Below are positions 11,435 to 23,649 of a stretch of 64,000 nucleotides of DNA, piece by piece. A model generated the notes under the pieces. It was not told the origin of the DNA. It did no database searches and worked only from the letters and a program-made list of their open reading frames with translations. A program made the translations under genes and the position numbers. The stretch is from positions 433-64,432 of the forward strand of contig LNAC01001238.1 of assembly GCA_002007465.1 (NCBI GenBank), read 5' to 3'. The number at the start of each line of letters is the position of its first letter. Positions within the stretch are counted from its first letter, which is position 1. Source of the stretch: Ailurus styani. Lineage: Eukaryota; Chordata; Mammalia; Carnivora; Ailuridae.

Positions 11435-11643
11435 TTTTTTTTCAGATTTTGTTTATTTGACAGAGAGAGACACAGCAAGAGAGGGAACACAAGCAGAAGG
11501 AGTGGGAGAGGGAGAAGCAGCCTTCTCACCGAGCAGGCAGCCCTGCAGAGCAGGGAGCCCAATGCAGGGCTCCATTCCAGGACCCTGGGATCATGACCTG
11601 AGCCAAAGGCAGATGCTTAATGACTGAGCCACCCAGGCGCCCC
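11435..11643 (-). mobile_element. CAN SINE, minus, with internal duplication
   Basis: Full SINE. The body has a near-tandem duplication of the gagcagggagcccaatgca block (gagcaggcagccctgca then gagcagggagcccaatgca, about 11530-11566). The flanks ttcttgcaggattt (11421-11434) and ttctacaggattt (11644-11656) form an imperfect TSD. Confidence 0.92.
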
Positions 11644-11656
11644 TTCTACAGGATTT

Positions 11657-13139
11657 GAAGATAATTCTCTTGCAATTAACTTCCAGGCATGCACAAATAC
11701 TGAATAAAACAAATCAAATTCCCTGCATTCTCAATGCCTTTATTAAAGAACCTTCAGAATCCTGAGAATTCAAAAGGAAAATTGAAGGAAATTGAATTGA
11801 AGAAAAGCTGGGTGCAAAAGAAGAATAATGAAGTTTATATGAATATAAAATTTGCTCTATTTTGTAAATTTTAAGCACATTTTGAACAATCAAGTATAAA
11901 TGAGAAAGTCTTAACACATTCATTTATTAGAATAAATTGCTTATTAAATTAAAAAATTAAATATGTGTTTAGAGACTAGGTAGTGAGGAAGGAGTTGTTT
12001 AATCTTTTAAATACTATATAAGACCATTTTGATACGAGCTAGTAATTTTCAGCACAATTAAATGTAGAAGATGCGAAGTTTCCTGTTTTGTGGAATGTTT
12101 TCTTTATAACCCTCTCCACTGCAATCTGTGGTAAGGCATACACATTCTCATCCTTGTGCCCTGTGGTTTATGTACCTCATCTTAGCAGATGCTTCACCAA
12201 TCATAAATTAAGGAAGACTTTATTGCCTCTCATTTCTCTGACATTATTAGGCTTGTCACAGCACTGGATGCAGCCTTTTATGAGATCTACTAAATCCCTC
12301 TTGGTTTTGTTATATGTAACTCTATTTCTTTGCCATCAATAACTTCTTAAAATACACATACACAATCATGCATGCACATGTATGTGTGCACATGCATCCT
12401 GATTAGAACAAATATTCCAGGGCCTATACTTAGGAGAGCTAGTTTATATATGTATGATATGTTTATATAATAGTATGTATAATATGTATGATATATGATA
12501 GTTTATATATGTATGAAATATGATAAAAAATTTAAGTATCTTTGATCATGTTGAAATTGCTACTTGAAAGCCAACTGTCTCTATGAAAACACATAGCTCT
12601 ATTCTCTTTCCCTTAAAATTTAATGAATGTCAACATTTATAATTCTTAGAATGCTTTCACTTCTATTATTAGATTTATTGGAGTCAAAAAAGAACAAACA
12701 GAATGCATTTACTTTTGAAAACAGTTGTGTTAAAAAAAAGTGGATAAGATTTTCTATTTCAGTACTGTACCCAAATAATATGGCATGGGACATGGTTTGT
12801 GTCAATCTTTAACTTGCTGTCCGCATGTTTTTAATTCTAGCATCAGAGTATTCTTAAGAGGTTTGAGATATGAAATATTGTTATTGACCCAAGAGGGTGA
12901 GAGGATTTTAAATAGAATCGATTCATGATTATTCTATTATTCTCCAAGCTAGTTGTTTTCTCAAAACTTTATCCCAGCTTCTTCAATTATTTGCTACTCG
13001 TGTTTTTTTTTTTGCCCTTTATTAAGTGGTTGATGAAAACAGAAAGCCATCCATGCTTTTATTTCATGATCTGCTAACACACTTACACCATAACCTATGT
13101 ATGGAAAACACATGGAGACGTGCCACAGTGCCTTACAGT
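11657..13139. other. Unique sequence with AT-rich low-complexity DNA
   Basis: No gene seen. It includes an alternating catgcatgcacatgtatgtg stretch near 12368-12390 and a TATG/TATA low-complexity patch at about 12443-12525. Confidence 0.5.
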
Positions 13140-13776
13140 GAGTTGTTCATTCATGTCTACACTGCTTTACGTGGTGCATGTGTTTTGTCTTTGTGTGGAC
13201 ATATGTTCTCATTTCTCTAAGGTAAACACCAGTGATTGGATTGTCAGATCATAATGGCAAGTGTACAACTTTGAGAAACTGCCAAACTGTTTTCCAAAGT
13301 GGCTTTAAAGTTTTACATTCCCAGCAACAATGTCTGAGACATCTAACGGCTCCACATTCAACACAACACTTGGTATGTTTGGTCTTTTGAATCTTAGTCA
13401 TGAAAGTGGGTGTGTTATGGCAACTATTTATGGTTCTAATCTGCATATATCCAAGACTAATCATGTTGAACCTTTTTTCTTGTATTTGTTTGCCATTCAT
13501 ATATCTTCATTTATCTTTAGCTCAATATGGTTATCATGCTGTCCATTTATTTGGTATAAAGTTGTAAGAATATGTATCTTGGATACAAGCCTTCTATCAG
13601 AAATGTACTTTGTGAATATTTTCTCCCAGTCTACAGCTTGCTTTTTCATTTGGTCTTTCAAAGAGCAAAATATTTTCATTTTGATGTATTCCCAAATTAT
13701 CATTATTTTGTGCCATGTCCAAAAATATATGCCTAACCTATAGAAATTTAGCATTATGCTCTTATATTTATGTCCT

Positions 13777-13897
13777 CTGTCCATTTTTTTATTATGTTAT
13801 GTTAGTCACCATACAGTACATCATTAGTTTTTGATGTAGTGTTCCATGATTCATTATTTGCTTATAACACCCAGTGCTCATTATCTCCTGTCCATTT
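13777..13897 (-). mobile_element. 101-bp L1 3'-tail insertion with TSD
   Basis: 13787-13887 is the complement of a carnivore L1 3' end (atcattagtttttgatgtag, taacacccagtgctcat). It is flanked by ctgtccattt at 13777-13786 and 13888-13897. The element is severely 5'-truncated and lies inside the older L1M. Confidence 0.8.
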
Positions 13898-14040
13898 CTT
13901 GTTAATTTTAATATGTGCTGTGTGATAAAGATCTAGTTTCATTTTGTTGTTTATGTATATCCAATCATACCGGTAGTAGTTGTGATTAAATTACCCTTTT
14001 CTTAATGAATTTCCTTCACAACTTTGTTTAAAATCAACTG

Positions 14041-14043
<3 letters not shown>

Positions 14044-14078
<35 letters not shown>
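14044..14078. repeat. (TA)n microsatellite
   Basis: About 17 uninterrupted AT units within the L1M relic. Confidence 0.97.
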
Positions 14079-14080
<2 letters not shown>

Positions 14081-14457
14081 TCTCTTTTTAGATTCTCTGT
14101 TCTGTTCCATTAATCTATTTGTGCTAATACCACACTATCCTGACCAAAGTAGACTTATTTTGCTATAGTTTTGCTTTTTCTAAAGTTTTACATAAATGGA
14201 ATTATATAATATACATCATCAAGTCTTTTTTTCCTGATTTCTTTCACCTGGCATATGGTTTTGAGAGTAATACACATAGTTGCATAAATCTGCAGCTGGT
14301 TTCTTTACATTTTTGGATCTACTACAGATTGTTTACCAGTTGTAGAGTTTTTAGTTCTCTAATCTTCAAACTTACCCCACGGCAGTTGAAAGAATTATTA
14401 GACAATGGGAGAGTAGATTTCACAATTCCTAGAAATTGTCCAGTAAGATACATACTC

Positions 14458-14499
14458 AGAAATCAAAGAACAACAAAAAGAAATCAAAGAACAATAAAA
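14458..14499. repeat. 21-bp tandem duplication
   Basis: Two adjacent 21-bp units (14458-14478 and 14479-14499) share agaaatcaaagaacaa and differ at one base. The unit is a multiple of three and keeps the plus-strand frame 14329-14586 open. Confidence 0.85.
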
Positions 14500-14639
14500 A
14501 AAAGTGCAGTGTTTAACAGTAGTGAAAACCTGGTTGATAGTGAATTGCATGAACCTATAGTGAATTACATCTTTAAGACATTGTGACTGTTTTCACTGAA
14601 AGTCTGGTTAAAGAATAAGGGAAAAGTGTATGGGCCGAA

Positions 14640-15600
14640 TGTCAATCAAATTTCCACAGGGTATCATTTTACTTCTGCCTAAAAAGAATTCTTTTAACAT
14701 TTCTAGTAGGGCAGATATCCTGATAATGGATCCTCCTAGTATTTGTTTGAAAATGTCTTTATATCACTTTCAGTTTTGAAAGACATATTAACCATACCAT
14801 ATGTAAAACTTTAGGTTAACAGGTATTTTTTTTCCCAATATTTCAAAAATACCTGTCCATTATTTCCTGGCTTGCATGGTTTCAGATGAGAAGTCTTCTG
14901 TCATTCTTATCTTTGTCTTTTTGCAATGTGTCTTTTTTTCTCTGGCTGCTTTTAAGATTTTTTTTTCTTTCTTTTTTTTTTAATTACTAGTTACCAGTGG
15001 TTAGACTGTTACTCATAATGGTGTGGTGTTCTTTATGGTCTGTATGTGATCTTCAGTTTATTCCAAATTTTGGATCTGTGGTTTTAGTTTTCATCAGACT
15101 TGAAAATATTTGTATCATTACTTTTCCTTATATTTTATTTCTGCCTTCCTCCCTACTTCAGAGTCTCCGAAGACACGTCTAGCAGCAGAATGATTTTTCT
15201 CCATGTCTCACTGATGCGAACATCCTCAGCTCTGTGTGAGCTCTGTGAATTGTTGGGTCTAATGTTTTTAGTGTTTTTTCCCCTGGTCTTGGAAAACTTC
15301 ACCCCACTCATGTGCTGATCCATTCTCAGCCAAGGATTCAAAGGGAACCTATGTGCAAATCTCTAGAACTGCTTCTCCGGGCACCCAGCTATCTTTTACC
15401 CAAATCCAGCCTTCTATTCTCTCAGTTCAACAAAACCGCCAGGTTCTGTTCTCCTCCATGTACTGTGGTCTGAGAATTACGTTTAGGCAATAAGCTGGGT
15501 CAATCACAGGAATCATATCTCATTAAATTCTCTTCTTATTTATCACAGTCAGGCACTAACTATTGTCTGACGCTTGAAAACCATTGTTTAATTTATTTTT
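14640..15600 (-). mobile_element. Probable L1M-derived sequence (family uncertain)
   Basis: Text such as tttcctggcttgcatggttt, gatgagaagtcttctgtcattc and ttctctggctgcttttaaga resembles a segment common in old mammalian L1M elements. The orientation call and both boundaries are uncertain. Nothing here codes. Confidence 0.45.
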
Positions 15601-16798
15601 CCCAGTTTCCTAGGTGTTTACCTGTGCATTGATAATTTGTTGCGGTTTGTTCTTCATAGAAAGAAATGGAAATGGTGTTGCAAGTATTTTTAATGAAATA
15701 ATTAAAACATGAAAGGTAAAATAGAAGTCTAAAAAAAATAATAGACATTTCACATCTTGCTTCCTTTATTTCCTCTAGATGGGAACTGGGACTGGTCTGA
15801 TGAACAATCTGCTTAACTGAATGATGCCCTGATACCTGATTCCACTCCTTGATTTTCCCCTTTATGGTAGATTCTAGAATTGGACAAGACATTCTCTAGA
15901 TGATTCATTAACACATCAATGGTCATATGGGGTCATTAATATCTCAGTATTTCTTACCCATAGTTATTCAAGGATGGACAATGATAGCGTTCTGTTTTGA
16001 AATCTTGGAAATTGGCAAGAAGAGTCTGAGAGGGATGGCTGCTTATTCCTTTCTATTGCCCTGAGATTTCTCCCCATTCCAAACCAATGGGTCACAAAGA
16101 ACTTGTAATTGGATTTATCCACATGGATGGATTGGGCAGGCAAATGAGCTATTTACACAGCTGAAAAAATGAGGCTTTTCCCTAAGCCCCTGAAATCTAT
16201 GGAGAAACATTAAAGCTATGTTGAATACACATTTGGCCATATACCAAAAAGCCAAAAAAAAAAAAATCAATATTGAACAAAGGCTAAGTCTAAAACAAAT
16301 ATCACATCATAAAATGAAGTTCTGGGATACAAAATTTAATCTAAATTTTATTTAAAAACATGATTAGTAAGAAAATTTATTACTAAGTATTTTGGAAGTC
16401 AAAGTTTAGTCCTGTGACATTAGATGACAGAAACAAACATCCTTTAGTACTGGGATCACTATACTACTCATTTGTAATATTAAATAGCATCATTTACACT
16501 TGAAATTGTTGGAGGTAAATATATTTTTTGGCCAACTTTGATTGCATTAGATACTACTGATGTTGCTGTTTTCAGCTAATTATTCAATTTTTTCTTCATC
16601 TAAATAAAATGGACAATATAGTAGATTAAGGCCCACACTTTTCTCCCTTTCTCCTCTTCTATTCCTGCATTTGAAGACTTGGTCAGCAGTAAAACTGAAA
16701 TCTCACTGAAGCAATCCCAGAAACTGAAGTATTTGTACTGCTTTAAAAAAAGAATTTTAGCATATTTTCAGCAGTTGACTGAAATTGTTTCCTTCACT
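15601..16798. other. Unique sequence, no gene seen
   Basis: AT-rich sequence with an A-run near 16254. No repeat or gene was recognised. Confidence 0.5.
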
Positions 16799-17260
16799 TT
16801 TTTTTTTTTTTGGTAATGATCTTTCAAGTACTTGCAGCTTTTCACAATCCCTAGAGTTAAATTTGTCCTTATACTTTTAATCTAGAAGTTTGACAAAGTA
16901 CCAATGTGGTCTTTCTAGAAAATAAGATCATTTCCAAGTTTCTACATTGCTTACTAATCTCAGCATCTTCCTAGGAGTACCATTATGAATATCTTCAGAG
17001 AAGATATCATACAAAAGTACTAGCCATAGTATTTTTGTCACTTCTTAGCAAGGGTCAGAAGACCATTGTCATTGCACAAGTTCACAGATGATGGAAATGA
17101 TGTTAAAGTAGGCAAGTAAGCTTCCAAAAGCTGAGGCAAAAACCCAAGACGAATAGTCTTCATCGTGCAGTTGATACAAGGCAAGTCTTGATCCATCCTT
17201 AAATGTACAGGAAAGCTGAGGCCAAGATGTCTCCACACTTCTATAAAACACCTGACTGCA
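16799..17260 (-). pseudogene. Possible processed pseudogene (origin unknown)
   Basis: On the minus strand two overlapping frames are open for about 60 residues (17069-17251 and 17038-17238). The sequence then runs downstream to a pure A16 tract (T-run on plus at 16799-16814), as in a retrocopied mRNA. I do not recognise the protein. Target-site duplications and a close AATAAA were not found. It could equally be chance ORFs near a T-run. Confidence 0.25.
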
Positions 17261-17587
17261 GCTAAGTTCTATGATTGCTAGACCCCTAAATTAATGCACT
17301 ATATTGTGTACATGTTCTTGGATTCATCTTGAAGAGACAGTATTCAGAATTCTCAAACATATTCACATGCCTGGTTCAAAATCTCTAAGCAGGTATCTTA
17401 GAAATCTTCCCATCTCTGTCATAACCTCATCATATTCTTCACCATGTTTTCTTCTTCTAGTTCCCTTTTCACAACTCAAAAATGTGGTTTTTATTCCTCA
17501 CTATGCAATATTTTCCATTCCTTTCTAATTTAGTTTTTCTCCTTACCACTCTGCTGAATGAGCACCTTAACAATTTCTCAGTTACTT
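17261..17587. other. Unique sequence, no gene seen
   Basis: No recognisable repeat. The 74-codon plus frame at 17304-17528 lacks any family signal. Confidence 0.45.
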
Positions 17588-17599
17588 CAAGTCAGTTTT

Positions 17600-17798
17600 T
17601 TGTTAAAAGATTTTATTTATTTATTTATCAGAGAGACAGTGGGTGAGAATGTGAACACGAGCAGGGAGAGCAGCAGGCAGAGGGAGAAGCAGGCTCCCCA
17701 CTGAGCAAGGAGCCCGATGTGGGACTCCTTTCCAGGACCCTGGGGTCATGACCCGAGCCGAAGGCAGTCGCTTAACTGACTGAGCCACCCAGGCATCC
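17600..17798 (-). mobile_element. CAN SINE, minus, with TSD
   Basis: Complete copy with head complement of gcgactgccttcggctcggg. TSD caagtcagtttt (17588-17599) and caagttagtttt (17799-17810), one mismatch. Confidence 0.95.
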
Positions 17799-17810
17799 CA
17801 AGTTAGTTTT

Positions 17811-18944
17811 CTTTAATGTCACTCTTGGTGGGGGATGTGGAGCAGAGAAGTAGCTACTAAGTCATTCCATGGAGTTTCCTTAGTTGAATATTCATGACAG
17901 TCTTATGCGTGACACCACAGTGAGAGGATTCTTGTCCTTTTTTTAAAAAATATGTTTGATTTCTTTTGACTAATAGCCTGTCCTCAATTAGCACACAATA
18001 CCTACATTCATGAAATTACAAAAGCTGAAAAGAAAAGATGATCTAAACTAAGAATTTACCCATATTCTTATTTTTGGAAAATCTCAATGAAAAATGTAAC
18101 ATTAAATTTAGAAAAAAAGTCAGTATAAGATATCAAATATTAAATCTTAATGGAGCTGGAAAACAAATTTCTTGAAATAATAGAAGCATACAATATTCAT
18201 TTAAATCCCTGTTTTGACCCCTCTCCCTCTTCTAGGACACTAGAAACAGAATGGGACATCCACATGAAGGTTCTGTAAGGGATAATTCATGTTGACTGAA
18301 AGCTATTAAGGAAGAATTACCCATCTCTAGGGCACTCCCTATAGAATTCACTGCAGCAGCTGTTCAAAGCCTGTTCCACCTCAGTACAAAGCATGGGAAT
18401 TATGCTGTGAAGGGAAGATGTTAACACATGGAGTTAACATGGATTAGTTCTACAGGCGGAGCTCCAGCTAGAATTGCAAAGGCAGGTGATGCATAGAAAA
18501 AAACTAAAAGAGAGGGAGAAGTCACAAATTCCTGGTAGTTTGGGGGCACTAATTTGCCCCTCCTCACTGGGACATGAGGGAATAGAAGTTAAGCCTGGTT
18601 TTACTGAGCCTATAAAAAAGGGGCACATCCAGCTTGGTACCTTACTGGTTACTGGTATAGCCCACAGATACCTGGGCTCCTTTAGGGGATTGATGAAAAG
18701 CCATTCTCTTCAGGAAGTTGTGGTGGTCTGATGTACTGGTTTCTTCAGGTAAGGTGACACTGCAGAGGTCAAATGCACACTACAGAAACCCACTTTGATC
18801 CTAGCTGCAGTGTCTTCTATAAATTTCCCTCGACCTCTACTCTTTCCACACACTGTAGTGCTTCCCACTAAAATTGCTAATGACTGTCTGATTTCCAACC
18901 AGAGCTTCCAATTTCTTACCCATTTATGTAAGTATTGCGCCAAT
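17811..18944. other. Unique sequence, no gene seen
   Basis: 18230-18730 is somewhat richer in GC and contains tataaaaaaggggcacatcc at 18611-18630, which could be an old promoter or LTR-like fragment. No family could be assigned. Confidence 0.4.
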
Positions 18945-19420
18945 CAACTTTTGCACTAAAACCATTCCAAAATGTACTAGGTTAAAGTGACACCATTTTA
19001 CTTAGTTTACAAATCTTTCAGGGGCAGTTTAGGGGTTTGTCTGGGCTTGCTTGTTAGGTTTCCTTATGCATCTAGAGTCAGATCATGGGTTGGCTGATAG
19101 CTGGATGATCTTGCTGTCCTTACTTATATGTTTAGCACTTACAGGTTTGCCTAGTAAGGTGTCTAAGTTCTCTCCCACGTGGCATGCTACCCTGCCACAG
19201 AACAGGTTGGACTTCTTTAGAAGGCATTTACAGGATCCAACAGCGGTAGGAGAGAGAGGGAAAGTTCCTTTGTTCAATATGTTGCATCATACCTGATATT
19301 GTACCAATGGCCAAAGGAAGTCACATGGTTAAACCCAATCTCATTATGAGACAGTGTATCCAAGGGCATGGATAAAGAATAGAATTTGTAGCCACTTTTA
19401 CAACTGGCTTAAATCATGAT
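18945..19420 (+). mobile_element. Ancient interspersed repeat (family not recalled)
   Basis: The order ccaaaatgtactaggttaaa, accattttacttagttta, gtctgggcttgcttg, acgtggcatg, ccaatggccaaaggaagtca resembles a mammal-wide repeat with ctggctgggc...cacgtggc...attggccaaagcaagtca text. A second copy lies at 21470-22000. Confidence 0.4.
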
Positions 19421-19869
19421 TCCCCCATGATATCCCCTTTTCTCATATTATTCATAGTTATTATTTTCCTTCTTGAGTCCAGAGTACTGAATAATTGAAT
19501 CAAGGCATATGCATCAAGAATAGGCACAAATCTGAATCATACTAGTGTACTGCTGCCACAAAGACACGATGTCAGAGGCTTTACAGTCTAGAAGCAAACA
19601 CATTCATGATCATCTAAGACAGAATAAAATTCAGTGTGATTAAATGTACTAGACCATGTAGTGTAAACACAGGGAAAGCAAGAGTAATTTTGATTGAGAG
19701 GTGAACTGAAAGAAATATTGAATTATTTCCTGGGCTTCAAACTTGCCATGTTGTCAGAGTGCCAACTGGAAAGCTCCATGAGGATTCATTCATGATATTT
19801 TATCTGTAAGTTCAAATACATTATTTTCTTTCTCAAATCTTCTTCCTATGACTTCCTTATTTTGATTCA

Positions 19870-20000
19870 CTCATTGATTCATCAAGTATTTATTGAATGG
19901 CTAATAAGTGCTAGTTAATTTTCTAAGTGTAGTGATGAGTAAAAAAAAAAAAGGATTTTTTCCTTAAAAGAGCTTACATTTTAATGAGTGAATAGAAATT
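19870..20000 (+). mobile_element. Ancient mammalian repeat fragment
   Basis: cattgattcatcaagtattt, attgaatggctaataagtgc, agagcttacattttaatg follow a widespread old repeat ('tatttattga...gcttacattcta'). 19421-19869 before it is unique. Confidence 0.5.
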
Positions 20001-20059
20001 TAAAAAGTAAGAAGACATAGAAAAGAATATTGAATTGAGATAAACACAAGGAGAAAAAT

Positions 20060-20800
20060 ACAGTGAAGCAGAATCTGCTAATAGGGAGTGAAAATTTAGC
20101 CACTTTGGAAAACAATGTGGCATTACTTTTTAAACTGAACACTGATATAACCTATGACCCAAAAATTCTCTTCTGAAGCATATGCATGGGAAAAATTCTT
20201 TCATAAATATTAAGACATCTATACAAAACTGTTGAAAGCATCATTGTCCATAGTAACTAAAATCTAGGAAAAAAACCCCTGTGCGTTATTAATATATAAT
20301 AGAGTATGAAGACATAAATTCTAACAAGAATAATAAAAGTTTTCTGACAAGGAGTATAAATTTCAATAGCCACTTCAGGAAACAGTTTGACATTAATCTT
20401 TTAAATGCAACATAAATCTATCTTATATCTCAATAATTCTATTCTTAATTTGTACCCTGAAAAGGTGATTTCATACATTTACTACATACATATATACATA
20501 TTAGACATTCTTATTATTTTTATTTATTCAGCAAAAAGTTTAAAAATGTCTAAGAACAGAACACATAAATCAAGTATATCCACACAATGAAATATGACAA
20601 TGAAAATGAATAGATCTTAATGAATCTTGGAGAAATAAAAGTTATATGGCTTCTACATTAAGCTATGGTAAATTAGCTCTATAATCGTAGAAAAGTCAAC
20701 AAAATAAAGTAAAATAAAATATTTTTGATGAATTGGTGAGCTACTGACATTGATTTGAGGGGTCAACATTCCAGATATAACAAAAGTTGACTGAGGTGAG
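20060..20800 (+). mobile_element. Two consecutive old L1M 3'-end fragments
   Basis: The L1 'cactttggaaaacaatgtgg' region occurs at about 20101 and again, independently degraded, at about 20370 (cacttcaggaaacagtttga). Each is followed by its own downstream ORF2-end text. Neither codes. Confidence 0.65.
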
Positions 20801-21469
20801 CAAAATATTCTCTATGCTATTTTCATTCATAGAATATTTGCCAATTTTTGGAGGAGGGCATGAGGCTAAAAACCTGGGCAGATCAAAGCTTTGAATGAGT
20901 TAGAAGAGCAAGGAAGGCATTCTGTATTCTTAATGTTCTGGGAGACAAACAGGATTTCTGGTCTGCCAAGAACACAAGGGGCTAAGATTCTGGAGGAAAA
21001 TAAAGTGCATATAAATGTGACTGCCATCACAATGGTTTTCCCCTTATGACATTTCTTCAATGTTCGCTAAATAGTATGAAAGACTAAGAGCTACACAGGA
21101 ATTATCTGAAAAGTAAAACAGTTTTTAGAAGTTTCACTCTGTAAGGAGACCGAGATTATAACTCATGATAGGCCAAGAAGGAGGAATGGTAGTAAACACA
21201 CAAAGCTCTCAATTGGAATTCTGAAGAGCTTTTTTCTAGAAGTAGGAGTATATCAGTGGTAAAGAGAAATTTCAAAACACTATATTTCAGCCTAAGATTA
21301 GCTCAGTCCCTAATGAGAACAGGACAATCTGGCTGTACTCTTATTGCATGTCAGAGGAGAGAATAAATACCTCTATAGATGAAATCCCAACATTCCAAGT
21401 TTCTACAATATTTTACATTCAATGTATATTATTCAATAAAAATTTTTCACTCAAAGATTATCAGTCAGC
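20801..21469. other. Unique sequence, no gene seen
   Basis: AT-rich sequence; no recognisable feature. Confidence 0.5.
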
Positions 21470-22000
21470 AATATCCACAATTATGCTGCATAACAGGCAA
21501 CCATAAAATCTCATCAGCATACAACAATGAACATCTATTTCTTTCTTGCACAATCTACAAGTTGGCTAGGAAGGGTTTTGCCTTAGGTTATAGGTCTGCA
21601 GGTCGGCTGGAGTAGTTCTGTTTGAGGTTGCATGTGGGTACATCAGGAGAGGTAGCTCTACTCTGCCTGCTTCATTCTGTAGTCCAGGCTGGATGGGGGA
21701 CAGTTACCTAGACTATGTTCTTCTTTAACAATGACAGAAGCATAAGTGAGAAAAATCAACTATGCAAGCACATTTCAAACACTTTTCTGTATCAACTACA
21801 CTAAACACCCATTCATTAAAGCCACTCGGCAAAGTCCCAAGTACAGGAGTTGGCAAGTACTCTGCATCACCAATGACAGAATGGGAATTAAGTGCACAAT
21901 TAATATTACCACAGGGAAGGAGACAGAGAGAAGGGAGAAATAGCACCAGAATTCTCTTATAATAATTTACTCTCTTGGTCACCATTTCTTTGTTACTCCT
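21470..22000 (+). mobile_element. Ancient interspersed repeat (same type as 18945)
   Basis: 'tatgctgcataacaggcaac', 'gtctgcaggtcggctggag' and later text resemble the repeat at 18945-19420 in the same orientation. The family name and ends are uncertain. Confidence 0.4.
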
Positions 22001-22059
22001 ACACACAAAATATCCTTATACCCATCTCAAGGTTCAGAAAAATCTCATCCAATTATGTC

Positions 22060-22960
22060 ATCAGGTACAACTGGTTTATCCCAGGAATCCAAGATTTTAC
22101 ATCATTTAAAAAGATCAATAAATCTTATTTATCACATTAACAAAATAAAGGAGAAAAAGCCTATGATCTTCTCATAGACTGTGATAAATCACTTGATAAG
22201 ATTTAATGGACATCTATGATAAAAACACTTAGTGAACTGGGAATAGAAGGGAACATCCATAATCCGACAAAAGATAGCTGCAAAACCCTGCAGTAAACAT
22301 CATATTGAATCATGAAAATGTTAAAGCTTCTCCCTGGAGATCATGACTAAAATAAAGATGTTCATTCTAACTACTTTTATTCATTATTGTCCTAATCATC
22401 TGAACCCCGTGGGATAAATCAAGGGGAAATTATATAAGGGTGGGAAAGAAAGACATAAAATTGTCATTAGTCACACATTACACAATTGTGCATATAAAAA
22501 ATCCCAAAGAATCTGCAATTAAACTATTAGACTTGATGAGTGAACTTAGCAAGTTTGTTGAATATTTGATTAGTATGAAATAATTACAGTAACTTATTTC
22601 TATAGAGCAGGTACATGAAAATAATCAAATAAAAAGGTATCTTGTAAATAACATAAAATACTTCAAATACCCAGGAACAAGTAAAATATTTATAGAACCT
22701 CTACACAGAAATTATTGAGAGAAATTAAATACATAACTAAATGAAGAAATACACTGACTTTATAGTTTGGATGACTCAGTATTGTGATGTCAATTCTCCT
22801 CAAGTCAATCTATAGATTCATTATAATTCTATTTAGATTATAAATAGTGTGTGAGTATAAATTCATACACTGATTCTAAAATTATATGAAAATGCAAAGA
22901 CTCAAAAATAGTCAACTCAATCTTAAGAAGAACAAAGCTGGAAGATTTATCATCAGTATG
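22060..22960 (+). mobile_element. Old L1M fragment covering the reverse-transcriptase region
   Basis: 'cacattaacaaaataaagga', 'gggaatagaagggaacatcc', 'aaacatcatattgaatcatg' and 'aactatttta'-type text follow the middle of L1 ORF2. The stretch that should encode the catalytic FADD box (around 22460-22500) is not readable and stops occur in all frames, so it is inactive. Confidence 0.75.
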
Positions 22961-22984
22961 AAGAGATTCACCGACATAGGACCC

Positions 22985-23560
22985 CACATACGCTGCATTG
23001 GACAAAAGTCACCCACTTTACAGCAAAGGAGATAGAGCAGTGTGCACCTGACCATTGTTTTTCCTTGTTTTAACACATACTGTACTACTCAGAAGCCAAC
23101 TGGGAAAGCATTCCCTGTGAGGATAGGATGCTGTCCACCATGAGGAAGTATATACCCTAAATCAACTAAAGCGATATGGTTCTATGTCCCGAGTAGATAA
23201 ACTCTTTGGATACAAATTCCAAGGGTACCGGGGACTCCATATACCATCATTTCAAGTAGCCCCCTTGGGGAATTTATGTTTCTTGTTTCAGCAGCTCCAG
23301 GCACAGTAAATATATCATTGAATTTATAGCTGCAGCTGCTGTTTGGTCACTTTGTGCCTGCCCCTCAGGGTAAGAGATCTGGGAACAAGGAAAGGAATCA
23401 ACCTATTGGTTGGGGTACATGAGAAGGAGATAGGGCTGCTGTTACAGAAAGGGGTGGAGAAGAGTACGTCTGGCATTTGATGATTGGAGGGGAGACTCTA
23501 GGTCCTCCCCTCTGTCTGTGATGGGTAAATGCACAAATGTTGCTGATAAAGCCTGAGAAG
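22985..23560 (+). mobile_element. ERVL-like endogenous retrovirus relic (integrase end to dUTPase region)
   Basis: GC is clearly higher than in the flanks. Reading in short stretches between stops, 22999-23060 resembles the C-terminal integrase region of class III (ERVL) retroviruses, and 23380-23500 resembles the dUTPase that follows integrase in ERVL. Frameshifts and stops are frequent; no full domain or intact frame exists. The assignment is from recognition of word order and needs a profile search. Confidence 0.45.
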
Positions 23561-23649
23561 GGCATGGTGACCAGGGGCTCCACTGCAAGCTCAAGACCAG
23601 GTGCAGTGAGAAGAGCTGTAGTTCGTCCTGGTACCTCTGTCTCCTATGT

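Larger units (their letters stand above)
13140..14310 (-). mobile_element. Old L1M relic, minus, with nested L1 tail
   Basis: The plus strand shows the complement of ORF2: gtgtggacatatgttctcat, aactgccaaactgttttccaa, tccattaatctatttgtgc. Minus-strand frames at 13249-13500 and 13497-13784 carry degraded ORF2 C-terminal text in two different frames, so it is frameshifted. A 101-bp younger L1 tail and a (TA)n run interrupt it. Confidence 0.85.

Noticed and set aside
13330..13743. 137-codon plus ORF
   Set aside because: Antisense of a degraded L1M ORF2.
14044..14078. CRISPR-like or regulatory array
   Set aside because: Plain (TA)n microsatellite; no direct repeat/spacer structure anywhere in the window.
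18611..18640. TATA-like promoter (tataaaaaagggg)
   Set aside because: No initiator, CpG island or downstream exon; isolated TATA words are common in AT-rich DNA.
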